DNA from: Atriophallophorus winterbourni
Lineage: Eukaryota > Platyhelminthes > Trematoda > Plagiorchiida > Microphallidae
Direction of reading: 5' to 3'
NCBI GenBank assembly: GCA_013407085.1
Contig: JACCGJ010013464.1
Location: 1 to 64,000, forward strand
Length of the DNA: 64,000 nucleotides
Within the stretch, counting starts at the first letter, position 1; each line of letters begins with the position of its first letter. The notes under the pieces were generated by a model that had not been told where the DNA came from, did not search any database, and worked only from the letters and a program-made list of their open reading frames with translations. Of the stretch, positions 22,113-32,944 are shown piece by piece. Both the position numbers and the translations under genes were made by a program.

Positions 22113-23160
22113 TCATGTGTCATGTTAACGGGGTCAACCAAAAGTACAAATCAGAGCCCAAAAATCGATACGGCTGCGGTTGGTTTGTGTGGTATTGGAC
22201 CACGTTTATCCGAAAGTTTTGTTAAAAATACCAATTGATGAAGGTAAAATACTCATCAGAAAAATCGGAGAAAAAATGGCCATATTCAGTTTGTATACCG
22301 AATGCGAAATTCACATCTGAAGCGAAACGTAGAATCTTGAACCAGGCGGACTTACGCGTAAATTATACGAAAGGGAAAACTATCCGTTCGGTTCTGATAC
22401 ACCTCAAGGATAAGACACCTTTATCTAGCTTTAAGAACAGCATTTACAGAATCAACTGCATGGACTATTCTGGTGTTAACATAGGGCATACGTCCAGGAA
22501 AATTCACACTAGTATCGAAGCACACCGAAAGCGTGTCCGTAGACAGTCCTGGGATGCGAGGGAGGGTCAATCCCTTATTCGTGATTCCGCCATGGTGGAG
22601 CACGTTTTAGATACGGGCCACAACATCGATCTAAACAATATGGAAATATTGAGACGCGGTATTAAACCGTATAGCGAACAGCTACATACTGAAGCTGTCG
22701 AAATTGCCTACTACTTAATCATGTTCTTTGTCCAGACTATCACGCTTTGTCTGAAGAAGCTTCTGTGTCAGAGTGGCACGTTACCCAATAAGTGCTCAAC
22801 CGATAAGGTGGATGGGCAGAAATCTCAACAATCTGGCGCTCGACACTGATGTGAAGGTAAATATTTGTTATTCCTCTTATACCCACTGGTAAATTAGAAT
22901 TTTGTTTTTCTTCAAAAATAGCCTTAGCACCGTTAGTTATGTACATTTACGCATGTGGGCCACTGAGTCAGCTGACCTGGACCGTGTTTACTTTTATTAA
23001 ATTGACGTGGATACACCCTTGGAGGAATATGTACCACTGACCTTGGTCATTCCAACGAGACGTTGCACACTATAGGCGTACTATAGGCTGTTTAGCTGTG
23101 AGATCAAACCAGTGGTGGGGGGTTGACAACTACTTAATCATGTTCCTTTACCTGACAATA
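22113..23160 (+). mobile_element. Penelope-like element, 3' segment
   Basis: Last part of the PLE that begins at 8742: the GIY-YIG endonuclease frame (22235-22849), then a 3' UTR. The UTR reappears inverted at 7721-7960 and ends near the box CTACTTAATCATGTTCC. The first 120 bp contain either PLE linker or the leader of CR1-C2; the border is uncertain. Confidence 0.75.
22235..22849 (+). pseudogene. GIY-YIG endonuclease domain of the Penelope-like element
   Basis: About 160 recognisable residues: a linker (PNAKFTSEAKRRILNQADL, TIRSVLIHLKDKTPL), then the GIY-YIG core (YRINCMDYSGVNIGHTSRK, with the motif as SGVNIGHTSRK), the helix EAHR..VRRQ, the SLIRDSAMVEHVLDTGHN region and NNMEILRRG. This is the C-terminal nuclease typical of Penelope elements. 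The frame runs into a non-matching end near 22720. The Tyr of the second motif (YIG) reads NIG, so nuclease activity is doubtful. Confidence 0.85.
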
Positions 23161-23289
23161 ACACCCGAATCTAACGGCACAGAAACCTAATTAAAAGCCC
23201 TCAAAATGACAGGCTGAGCTAAATGCAAGTTTAATTTGGTTTACTGTTCGAGAACGTCTTCAGATGCAGAATGATCAGTAGATCTAAAA

Positions 23290-24262
23290 AATAACAAATG
23301 TAGTTATCCATGTAATCCATGTATCTGGAGGAGAAGAACAGTTCATATCTGTCCAAATGGGAGAAGGTGGGCAAATAGTATTTAAAAAAATCATTGAAAT
23401 AAATGAGAAAAAAATCGTGGCGAAATTGGTTGTCTAGCAGTAAGAACACGCAGAAACAAGATAAAACAAATTGCATTTCAAAACATAACCAACGGTTAAT
23501 AATATCGTGCAAAGTAATCTTTAATATCGGCCATTCACAATAGACCAACATTTGTGGTCGCATATCTATAGACACAATTACTAGGCACCAGATAATATAA
23601 TATTCGGCCTTTAACAATAGTCCAACATTTGTGGTCACAGTGGTACAGATAACAATTACCAGCACCATTTAATGTAAACAAAACAGAGAAGGATTGATTG
23701 CCCTATGGTCAGAAACAACCTCACATGGTGAACAGTGTAAATTTGAAGAGGCAACTCAATAGCATTTGTATGTTGTCAGGGTTAAGAGTGTAGAATTTAG
23801 GACATCTTCGTTGAACAGAAACTGTACACTCAAGAAATATTCTGAAGCCTATTTCACCTTTCTGTGTTTTTCAGCAAGTTCGTAAAAATGCATTTAAACC
23901 ATGACTCTCAGCTGCTTTCCTGTGGACGTGGAATGGATCTGAATTATGCTGAATGAAGTCCCATTTTTCCAACTGGACTTGAGTATGATATAAATAGAGT
24001 CATCTATGTCTGGGATTATTTTCAACGATCAAGTGTCAAGTGCTTTTTCTGAACTGGTACCGTAAACCGCCAAATTTTGTAATAAATGCTCGATCATGTT
24101 GACCAGTTCGATAAACTTCGAAGTTTGGTGTTTTCGGGTGATGGGATACAGAAAGAATTCATGGCCATAATTTCTTAGGCCAGACTGGAATTCCCAAAAC
24201 TTAATTGTCTCTGAAAGAGATCTGACTCAGTGTTAAGCTTAAAGGGAAGAATACATCTTCCC
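23290..24262 (+). repeat. Old LINE fragment, left arm of an inverted pair
   Basis: The plus strand matches the reverse complement of 26045-28930 (excluding the pogo element). Faint RT traces suggest a decayed LINE: a DLNYAE stretch (YADD-like) near 23940, a SLVFSGDGI segment near 24130, and ARLEFPKLNCL...KRSDSVLSLKGR near 24180-24240. Within 23530-23668 a unit of about 65 bp is tandemly duplicated (TCCAACATTTGTGGTC). The LINE family could not be named. The arm keeps the empty target site of the pogo element, near 24080-24095. Confidence 0.6.
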
Positions 24263-24325
24263 AAGTCATATTGGGATATTTTTATTATTTTTGTGGTTGT
24301 GTCCACACGATCTATCGGTTTATAG

Positions 24326-24399
24326 CATCTTTGCTCTACCGAAGGATAACACGCTGGTTTTTCCTATTCGGGATACATATATTCGGAGCATCTACGCCA
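24326..24399 (+). CDS. Candidate host exon (weak)
   Basis: A TTTATAG acceptor, then 74 nt with an open frame (24 codons between a 1-nt and a 1-nt overhang, phase 2 in, 1 out) reading IFALPKDNTLVFPIRDTYIR, then a GTATAA donor. The residues look protein-like. It is absent from the right arm of the inverted pair, so it is not part of the LINE fragment. The product was not recognised. The donor is poor and the call rests on pattern only. Confidence 0.22.
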
Positions 24400-25197
24400 G
24401 TATAATTTCATAATCTTTAGCGCACACAGTTGAATTAACATCCACTCGGAAAAGCTTACAATGTTGATTCGACCGTAATAGAAACCTATTAGAACAACGG
24501 AATGGAGGTTCGAACATGGAAAACGATATGAACTCGATTGTCATGGCGTAATCTCGCACGCATACGCTATTTGTGCAATGATTGCATTGTGGATTACTTT
24601 TGTCAAGAATTTAAGGTGATTGTTGTTGATTGATTGATGGTTTGCACTAAATAAAAACACTCCGTACGACTCGGTTATGATAAATTCGAAGAGATTGATA
24701 TTGGCAACACACTCTGAAAAAAGTATGTAAAACACCATCCTCGAACTTACACAACGCATATACTGATCACCATTGCTGATTTGAGATCATATCATCAGCA
24801 TGCAAATAATGTTGATCCGTCTAGTAATGCAAATCAACGTGGGAAATATTGATACTCACGAAACCAAATTTTTGGTCATTTGAAAACTTACGATGCACGA
24901 AAGATACACGGACCTGCAATTTACGAAATCGGTCGACATCAAACGATGAATTCTAAAACAACTGTGTTAATTATCAAGTAAACTGATATCCAACCGAATT
25001 AAACAATCTACCAACATTAAGCTTGTTTGTTTAAACTCATTCCGCTTCATTTGGACATTTCAACAAGCTGGGAACATTAGAAAAGTTAAAAAAAAGCTGG
25101 TGGTAATTTTTTTAATAAATAGTAAATACAAACATTGTATTGGGTAGCATAATTTATAATTCTACACGTCAACCTTATATGAATGCGGATGAATTTT

Positions 25198-25275
25198 GAA
25201 TCGGGATTTGAACCCGTGACCGCGTTGATGTTAGGCAGATGCGGCAAACGCTGGGTTATTCAGTCCGGTAATCTA
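25198..25275 (-). repeat. tRNA-like promoter sequence (possible SINE head)
   Basis: On the minus strand there is an A-box-like TAACCCAGCG and, about 44 nt later, a B-box-like GGTTCAAATCC within a T-arm CGGG/CCCG. The acceptor stem pairs only partly, so it is probably a tRNA-derived SINE or tRNA pseudogene and not a functional tRNA. Confidence 0.45.
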
Positions 25276-25643
25276 AGTCAGACATTTCGCTAATGAACAT
25301 AAACAACGCTGTGTAAACAAGCACCGGAAGCCGGCGTGTTACAGAAGGGTAGCGAGTAAAGGTGCACCGCCTCCCAACTGATCACTTCTCAATGAGGTCT
25401 TCACAAGAGACACGAAGCTTTTGCAGTAAATGACTTTAATGGGCATTCAAAACAGTTGTGCGATTGGGCTTTTGATAAGTAATTCTCACATCAGTACTAT
25501 GTTTTGCCTTAGACTTCACAAGAAATTCCATTTAAATAAAGCACTTGACATTGAAATTCGTACGGCATAATTCGGACTTGCGTAACGGACCGTCTTAACA
25601 TCAAGATGGTCCCGTCCCAAAATACGGATCCGGTCATGGATAT

Positions 25644-25688
25644 GCACTGCTGATGAGCTATAATCAGACCGATATTCCAGTCCATTGA
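25644..25688 (+). ncRNA. Degenerate hammerhead-ribozyme motif, copy 1
   Basis: Order of parts: GCACTG (stem I), CTGATGA core, a short helix II region, GATA (canonical GAAA with one change), then GTC followed by CATTG (stem I return). Matched by the same layout at 58556-58600. The altered core suggests it no longer cleaves. Confidence 0.45.
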
Positions 25689-26210
25689 TGAATGAATGAT
25701 CTTTCAGTTGAAATCGAAAGCAACACGGTAATTATGAGTAGTCTATAAATATGAATTACTTCTCTGAAAAGCCATCCAAACAACAAGTACTAATATTTTT
25801 TTCCATTTTCACGCTCGATCTAAATTTTGCATTTGTTCTTGATTAGTTTGTGATCCAACCAAAAATTGACGTTTGGGAATTAGACATGATGCAGTCTTCC
25901 CATTGATGTCGGCTAAGTGGCATAGTTTTCAATGCATCTAGTCGATCGCGCTCTCCCTGTGTCGCACCTTCGTAACCTTTCGGGTTTCATGCGCGAAATT
26001 TTCAATATTCACTCCCCTGAAGCAATATTGTCGTTACAGCTATAAATTTGATTCTGCCCCTTAAGCGTAACACTGAGTCACATCTCTTTCAGGTTTTGTG
26101 AATTCCAGTCTGGCCTAAGAAATTCTGGCCATGAATTCTTGCTCTATCCCATCACCTAAAAACACCAAACTTCCAAGTTTATCGAACTGCTCAACATGAT
26201 CGAGCATTTA

Positions 26211-28205
26211 CACTGAAATCTCAGTACTATGCCACCCGTTGGGACCGAGCAAAAGTGGCATAGTAGCGAGAGTGGCATAGTAACGAGGTTTTGTAAAAAA
26301 ACGGCTTTATTTGCTCAATCGATCAGTCCAAAGCTCTCAAAAATCGTCGGCTGACGCATCTTCTTTCGTCGGATCTCGTTCATCTCGTTGTCTAGCCGGT
26401 CACACGCTTGCATCACACCGGGCTTCCCGCTTGTCTGCTGCATGAACATTCGGACAGTGATCCAAGCACGCTGGGCTTCCTCGAACATACGATTTCCTCG
26501 ACGTTCACTTCGTCTTCGCTTTCCACCGGCTCCTCATTGTACAGCATCTCCTCCGCAATCTCCTCCAGCGTGAAGGACCCGCCAGTTGCGACGCGTTCGT
26601 CGGCTTCGAGAAAGTCAAGCAGCTCGATCTGCTCGTTATCGTGCATCTTTTCCTCGGCAGGCAGATCTTTCCAGATCTCGAGCAGCTCCGCATCCTGAGG
26701 CTCAGTTCGGATTTCCTCTTCGATAAACTTGGCTTTCGCGAAACAGTTCCTGATTGTCGACTTGCTGACCTGCTCCCAAGCATACCGGGCGACGTGTAGA
26801 GCGTCGAGCAACGTGAACTTGAACTCCTTTCCGCGATCGTCCATCGTCTCTAGCCGGCGGCATAGCAACAGCTTTTTATAGTGGCGCTTGAAGTTCTCTA
26901 TGATTCCCTGATCCATTGGTTGTGAATTGGCTGTCGTATTGGGTGGGAAGAAGACCTGTTTGATGTTGTTCAGCTGGAGCTCGGGAGGGTGGCCAGAGAA
27001 GTTATCGAGGCAGACCAGAACTCTGCGTCCCTGCTGGCCGAGTCGTCCGTCCAACGAACGCAACATCTCCTCGAAAATCTCCGCCGTCATCCACGCCTTC
27101 GAGTTCGCCTTGTACGTGACCGGGATCTCCTTCTTCTTGAAGAAACGGGGTCTCTTGGAACTGCCGATCACCAAAAGGGGAAACGTCTCGCTGCCGCTCA
27201 TGTTTGCCCCAACCAGAAGAGTAATCCTTTGCTTGCTTTTCTTTCCTCCAGTACACCGCTCTCCCCTGAAAGCCATGGTCTTGTTCGGAAGCAGTTGCCA
27301 GAAGAGTCCAGTCTCGTCCAGGTTGAAGACATCATCTGCAGAGAACTGTCTGAATAAGGGCCGGAGAACCTGCTGCTGCCAATCAATAAGGGATTGGGAA
27401 TCCACCGCTTCAGCTTCGCCCTGCACTGTCTTGAACGTGACGCCATTGCGCTTCTTGAAGCAGTTTAACCAACCGTCGCTCGCCATGAAGTCTGGGATGT
27501 GCATCAGCTCGGCCAGTTTCATCGCCTTCTCCTTGATCAGATCGCCGCTGACAGGCAGATTCAGTCCTCTTGCTTGCTTTAGCCACATCAGCACTCCCTC
27601 CTCAATCTTCGGGGCTTGAGGTTGCGTCAGCTTTATGCGCTTCGATGGAACTCCAGCTTTGATTGCAGCTTCAATTGCATCCTTCTTGCTGAGAATGCCC
27701 TTCACGGTGGTTCTCTTAACTTCGACGCCCCATTTCTTGCCAATCTCCCTCGCCAACTTGGACTGATTCGGCTCCGTCTTCGCAGCATCGATGATCTCGA
27801 GCTTCTCCTTCAGCGTAAAGTCGGTTCGCTTGCGTTTCTGAGCTGACATTATGGGCAGAATAGTTTGAAAAATAACGATGTCACTGTTGTGAGTGTCTGT
27901 TTGTGCGCGCGCTTTTGTGGGTCTATCTATCGATACTTAAAGCAAGAGTAGGAAAGAGGCTTGTTGTTGTGCGTGAGGTCATTGGCTTGTTGTAACTAGG
28001 TCAGGGAGAAACATCGCGTGTTTGACCTTGAAACCGGCTGACTATATGCGTAAAATGCGCAAACATGCACTTTTAAATAGCCACAGAATAGTGGCATAGT
28101 AACGAGAGTAGGGAGTATAATAGTAAATTTTTTTGTATTGAATTTTGTTGGGACCGAGCAAAAGTGGCATAGTAGCGAGAGTGGCATAGTACCGAGATTC
28201 GAGTG
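26211..28205 (-). mobile_element. pogo/Tigger-type DNA transposon with TA duplication
   Basis: About 2.0 kb, with 25-bp terminal inverted repeats (CACTGAAATCTCAGTAC... against CACTCGAATCTCGGTAC..., three differences), flanked by TA at 26209-26210 and 28206-28207. Both ends carry the same roughly 50-bp direct block (26238-26287 and 28147-28196), containing two GTGGCATAGTA sites, and a third such site lies near 28090. It is inserted in the right LINE arm; the left arm still has the uninterrupted site. The one ORF is intact, so the copy is young. Confidence 0.93.
26413..27849 (-). CDS. pogo/Tigger transposase (CENPB-type HTH, DDE domain)
   Basis: 478 residues, uninterrupted. The N-terminus is a Psq-like helix-turn-helix (FTLKEKLEIIDAA...), followed by a CENPB-type DNA-binding domain (VLMWLKQARGLNLPVSGDLI, ASDGWLNCFKKRNGV). 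The catalytic domain has FNLDETGLFW (first Asp), CLDNFSGHP (second Asp) and MDQGIIENFKRHY (third Asp), the triad of the pogo group of Tc1/mariner enzymes. The C-terminus is acidic and ends with a short Cys-containing tail. The length matches Tigger transposases, and the Met at 27849 is the natural start. Known activity of the family: cut-and-paste at TA. Confidence 0.95.
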   Translation of the reverse strand: MSAQKRKRTDFTLKEKLEIIDAAKTEPNQSKLAREIGKKWGVEVKRTTVKGILSKKDAIEAAIKAGVPSKRIKLTQPQAPKIEEGVLMWLKQARGLNLPVSGDLIKEKAMKLAELMHIPDFMASDGWLNCFKKRNGVTFKTVQGEAEAVDSQSLIDWQQQVLRPLFRQFSADDVFNLDETGLFWQLLPNKTMAFRGERCTGGKKSKQRITLLVGANMSGSETFPLLVIGSSKRPRFFKKKEIPVTYKANSKAWMTAEIFEEMLRSLDGRLGQQGRRVLVCLDNFSGHPPELQLNNIKQVFFPPNTTANSQPMDQGIIENFKRHYKKLLLCRRLETMDDRGKEFKFTLLDALHVARYAWEQVSKSTIRNCFAKAKFIEEEIRTEPQDAELLEIWKDLPAEEKMHDNEQIELLDFLEADERVATGGSFTLEEIAEEMLYNEEPVESEDEVNVEEIVCSRKPSVLGSLSECSCSRQAGSPV

Positions 28206-28930
28206 TATTGCAAATTTTTTCGGTCCACGTTACCAGTTCAGAAAAAGCGCTTGACACTTGCTCGTTGAAAATAATTCCAGACAATAGTGACTCTATTTCT
28301 ATCATACACAAGCCCAGTTGGAGAAATGGGTCTTCATTCAGTAAAGCCATATCCTCAGCATAATCCAGATCCATTCCACGTCCACAGGAAATCAGCTGAG
28401 AGTCATGGTTTATATGCATTTTTACGAGCTTGCCGAAAAACACAGAAAGGTTAAATAGGATTTAGAATATTTATTGTGTACATTTTGCTGGTCAACGAAG
28501 ATGTCCTATATTCTACATTCTTAACCCTAACAACATTCAAATTCCATGCAGTAGCTTCGTCAAAATTACACTGTCCACTTTACGAGGTCGTTTCTGGCTA
28601 TAGTGCAGACAATTCTTCTCTGCTTCCTTTAGAATATCTGGTTCCTAGTAATTGTGTCTATAGATATGCGACCACAAATTTTGGACTATTGTGAATGGCC
28701 AATATTAAAGATTACTTTGCACGATATTATTAATCGTTGGTAATATTTTGAAATGCAATTTGTTTTATCTCGTTTCTGCGTGTTCTTACTGCTGGACAAC
28801 CAATTTCGCCACGAGTTTTTTCTCATTTATTTCAATGATTTTTTGGATACTATTTGCCCAACTTCTCCCATTTGGACAGATATTAACTGCTCTCCTCCTC
28901 CAGATAGATGGATTGCATAGAAAAATACAT

Positions 28931-29208
28931 TTCTGAATTCGTAGAACCACCGCAGACTCTGTAACTGAACGTCGATCTCGAACAGAAAACTAAATCTAAC
29001 TGACAAGAAATCCTTATGATTCTGAAGGACGAAGAAAATATGTTATTCATGATGTACATAAAAAACTAAGCTTAGTGAATCATGCAATGTGTGTAATAAA
29101 TTGCTGGTTGCATATCTGAATATTTATGCTCCCAATTGAAATTCACCCCAATTATTTAGGAAACTGTCAATACTTTCGAGTTTTATGTATCTCTATTTAC
29201 CCAAGCAG
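28931..29208. other. Short unassigned stretch
   Basis: No recognisable element or gene between the right LINE arm and the candidate exon at 29209. Confidence 0.4.
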
Positions 29209-29300
29209 ATCGTGTGTGTGCATACTCTGGTTTACCGGCATTGATATTCGACGAGACCCCCCTCATAGAACAATTACTTATTGGCATTCAACGCACCAAA
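29209..29300 (+). CDS. Candidate host exon
   Basis: A pyrimidine-rich acceptor (TTTACCCAAGCAG), then 92 nt with an open frame of 30 codons (phase 1 in, 0 out) that contains AYSGLPALIFDETPLIEQLL, then a GTACGT donor. The phase in matches the phase out of 24326-24399. The product is unrecognised. Other frames of the same stretch are also partly open, so confidence is limited. Confidence 0.33.
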
Positions 29301-29338
29301 GTACGTGGCTCAAGATCACACATAAGCTGAAAGAAAGC

Positions 29339-29511
29339 ACAAGACTGGTAACGCGGTTATTCCGCACATCAGTTATGCGCATCCGTGTCCTGATATACGA
29401 AGCATTTCTGACTTTATACTAAAGCCAATTATTTTCGACGATAAATCCTCAATTGCAAAATACAATTTAGGTTTTATGTGGTTGCTAACCAAAACCCACA
29501 GTTCCCATTGA
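29339..29511 (+). CDS. Candidate host exon or open segment (weak)
   Basis: Open for about 57 codons, with SISDFILKPIIFDDKSS and a stop at 29509-29511. It would join 29300 in phase 0 through a 38-nt intron with a weak acceptor. Unrecognised. Confidence 0.2.
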
Positions 29512-30111
29512 TTTTCTATAATAGCTAATATTTTATGACTTACCTAACCCTAATTTTCGAAAAGAACGATTGAGCTCAAACAGCACGGATGAATTTGTTT
29601 ATATGGAACACGACCCTGCAATTTTCATAACAATATTTCCATATAACATTTATTAACGGCATTTTAAATGTTTACCGCTAGGTCCTACACACTATAAAGT
29701 TCAAGTTATTAAGTTTCGTCAGTTAATTAACTGGAATTTGTGTTATTCGATCTTAGTATCAAAGATTGTGGTTACGTGCCGACTGCTGAATAAGGTAACA
29801 AGCTGAATTAAAAGTACATCTAGATAGAAACGCAATGACTACGCACGCAGTATCACCAACTGTAGAACGACTACCCTTCGCTGCACTTTCGCGAAATACG
29901 TGCACTTGATTTCAGAGCATTTTAGAAAGCTTTGGCCGTGTTCCCCACGAAAACGCTGGTATCAATCCATTATTTTCCGATAGAACATATAAAGATCTTT
30001 CTGTGTGGAAAACCCATTCTGATTTGTTTAATGAAGAACAAATTAATGCAAAACATAATTGAAACACCGGTTGCTGCAATCTCGTATTTAGTGGCAAATG
30101 ATGCACTCCAA

Positions 30112-30430
30112 CGAAGCTTATAATGATTTGATGTGATCCGTCACGATCACAATTATTAACGGTACACTTTTAAAATATGTAAAACAGTTCGCTATTCCAC
30201 TACAAGCATATCTTATAGAATTATTTGCAAACAATGATCAATCAATGCGCGTTGATACGGAATTTAGAACAAGATGAACGATGAGTATGCAGTTAGGGAA
30301 GTTAAGCCACGGTAAAATTCGTTTCCGTGAACTGCAAAACCTAATATTGATTTGCCTAATTTTTCTTCGATAAATTGAAAATGAATCATTTCGGTGAAAA
30401 ATTTGTTGACCTCGTGAACACTATGCAGGG
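30112..30430 (+). repeat. Unidentified dispersed repeat, copy 1
   Basis: Diverged copy of 34777-35090. Shared stretches include ATCACGATCACAATTA, ATGTAAAACAGT, GAACTGCAAAACCTAAT and GTTGACCTCGTGAAC. It has no coding motif and is not matched to any LINE 3' end in the window. Confidence 0.6.
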
Positions 30431-30782
30431 GTGACAACCGACTTTGAAAATAACAAAATCACTCTGTTCAACATTTTTAAGTTCATCTCATGTATCACAA
30501 GAGATTTGTATTGAGCCACATTGTCCACACAGACGAGCATCATCAGTGTCCCCTCTAGTAAAGCCATAATTCCGTAGAATTTTCCAAATCTTCACGTAAA
30601 CACATCCATCTAACTTTACCAGTTCCTCTTCCATCATAATTGCAATCCCTTCTTCTGCATCAATCAATTCAGTTTAACAGTAACGGGATTTAAGCGGTAA
30701 ATGCTCCTCGTATAACTATCATACTCCGTTACGATGTATTACTTAGCGGACACGATTGCGGTTGTGGTTTAAGGTGCATTTT

Positions 30783-30903
30783 TACTACTACATTTATAAC
30801 TACTTCTGCCACTGCAACCACCACGACGACTACTACTACTACTAACACTAACACTATTACTACTACTACTAATATTACTACTACTATTACTATTACTAAT
30901 ACA
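30783..30903. repeat. ACT/ACC microsatellite
   Basis: Imperfect (ACT)n with ACC and AAT units; its minus-strand reading gives a Val-rich frame of no significance. Confidence 0.9.
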
Positions 30904-31389
30904 TAAGCTTGAAAATCTGAGTACCACCAGAAAGACTGTGAATTATATAAATGAATGACAAAACCAATAACACAATTATCTTTTTTCCCGGAGGTTAACC
31001 GCATGATCCAATTCGGCTATTGTTTTTTCGTCAATACAACTTCGCTGAAGACACACATATATAATGTTGCACCCGCCACCATGGAAACTGTTTGGTAATG
31101 GAAAAGATGATTTTACGCTTGTAAATGGGTTATCTACAACAATTGCACGCTGATAAATGTGGAGTCGAAAAAACAGACGAGCTTTTAGTTCAATTATTGT
31201 ACGAGAAAACCACAATCAATTATATATAAACCAACAATGCCTGGTTACAATACGTGATGAAATGAATTGTCTCTGAATTCACCCTTCATTTGACGTCGCA
31301 GCGATAATTGAGATGTTGTACAAACATCATATGAGCTATGGCGAGATTTCTAGTACGAATACGACTTTGATTGAGAAAGAGCCCATTAG

Positions 31390-32620
31390 AGCGGATGGGG
31401 GAGTAGCCGGTCAGCACTTCTGAAGTTTATGCTCCACGTAGTTATAGACACTTATCTCTATCTGGAAGACATTATGTATTGTAATTTAAAGCCAGACTCT
31501 ATGGAGAGTTGCTTAGTAGCTGTAGCCAACAGTTCACAATCGCCATCGAATGCACAGAACAGAAAATGCTTTTAATCACTGCATTGCGTTTGAAAACAGC
31601 GCAATTCCGAATTACTGTTTTTCGAAGACTTTAATCTGCCTAAACGTTATAACATAGTATGTCATCCATTACAAAATATAGCTACAAATTTCTGGTTATT
31701 TTGCGATGACATCACTATGTTTTTTCATGTTCTCGAAGACAGTCGATACAAAATTTCAACAGGCATCTTAGACTTGGACATACTCTCGAAGGCACGACTG
31801 TCGAAGTTGTTCAGTATCACCTCCGCAGCGTCGAAGCGACAACCTCGTCCTGCTCTGCCGATAAGCGTGAAATGATAGTTGAGACGCATTACAAAACCCT
31901 CAGAGATTTGATCAGCAAAAAGATTCATTTTAATTTTGCGTATTTCCCAAAACATCAGAGAAAATAACCACATTTTTTAAATTGCAGGCGCACTACAAAA
32001 TGACTTATGAAAGCAGAATTTAGCATGGATTATTCAGAGTTAGGTCAGAACTGAATCTGACCAAGTAAACTAACGCAAATCGTAGAATTAATTTACAAAT
32101 CTCATTGGGACGATGGACAATATCAACAGTTTTAGTTGGTAGTAACAAGGCAAAGAAATCCCGAACTGCTTTATAAAATCCATTACCAAAACGACGAAAG
32201 CTTAAACACGTTGCTTTTGCGATCACGATCGATAACGTACTATCTGATTCTGTCATTGGAATCGCAGCAAGGTTTTATTAACGAGTTTTCAAGGCAAAGA
32301 AGGCATGATTACCATCGACATTGTCAACATCAATTTGGTCGGAAATCAAAGGTGTTATCTTTTGTCAACTGTGAAATGGTGCGGTACTGCCTCCGCAGGT
32401 TGAGTATCAGCAAGTCTCTGTGAGCCGACGGAAACAGACCGGCAATTGTAAAGCTAGGTATTAGTCATATTATGTGAACTACTCTGTGATTTATTTGATA
32501 ACTTTTTGAGAGAGGCTGTTGTACCGGCTAACTGAAAGAGAGGAATAATAACACTCATAAACAAAGGTTTTACTCGTTGGAAGACGCAAATTACTGCCCT
32601 GATATACGTTATTTTCTCAC
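31390..32620 (+). pseudogene. Strongly decayed CR1 copy (CR1-B related)
   Basis: Traces in order: a GDFNLP equivalent (EDFNLPKR) near 31630, an endonuclease stretch TMFFHVLEDSRYK...ILDLDIL, NPELLYKI near 32145, and near 32390-32600 the SISKSL.ADGNRPAIVK stretch and a YKGG-like region. Stops are frequent. A second, equally decayed copy of the same region lies at 44110-44700; the two align over about 600 bp. Confidence 0.65.
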
Positions 32621-32944
32621 CGCACACTGGACATAAATATTTGATTTTTTAAATATTATTAGGCACATTTTAATTTAGAATAATATCGCAACGCAGCATA
32701 CTTCCGTGATGGTTAAACAGATGCAGTGAAAATAATATTTCCATTAACTCCTAATAGGAAATGAACCTGCAATAAGTGGACGAACAATATAGTTGGTTTG
32801 GATTTCGTTTTTTTGAATTTCTGATTTTATATCCTAACATTGTGCTACGTTTCATTTTGAAAGCATCATCGATTGATGAGTTCCTTTATTCTATTGAAAT
32901 ATTGAAGTCAACTAGTTATATATCATACAAAATGTTTTTGCACG

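Larger units (their letters stand above)
24400..26044. other. Spacer between inverted LINE arms
   Basis: AT-rich sequence without a recognisable protein. It contains a tRNA-like segment (about 25198-25275, minus) and a hammerhead-like motif (25644-25688), listed separately. Confidence 0.4.
26045..28930 (-). repeat. Old LINE fragment, right arm of the inverted pair (interrupted)
   Basis: Inverse complement of 23290-24262. The arm is split by the pogo element at 26211-28205. On the minus strand the stretch 28206-28443 still reads GRGMDLDYAEDMALLNEDP, a YADD-like RT box, and 26045-26210 holds the SLVFLGDGI...ARLEF region. A decayed LINE 3' part. Confidence 0.6.
29512..31389. other. Unassigned sequence with a repeat and microsatellite
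   Basis: No gene identified. It contains one copy of an unidentified repeat (30112-30430, related to 34777-35090) and an ACT/ACC trinucleotide tract (about 30783-30903). Confidence 0.4.

Noticed and set aside
24200..24260. Candidate host exon in the left LINE arm (ARLEF...KRSD text)
   Set aside because: Matches the C-terminal part of LINE reverse transcriptases and recurs in the right arm; it belongs to the LINE fragment.
25198..25275. Functional tRNA gene
   Set aside because: A-box and B-box are present, but the acceptor stem pairs only in part; SINE head or pseudogene is more likely.
26927..27846. Long plus-strand frames opposite the pogo transposase
   Set aside because: Antisense shadows of the intact transposase; no independent motif.
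30729..31004. Val-rich 91-codon frame, minus strand
   Set aside because: Produced by the ACT microsatellite read on the minus strand.
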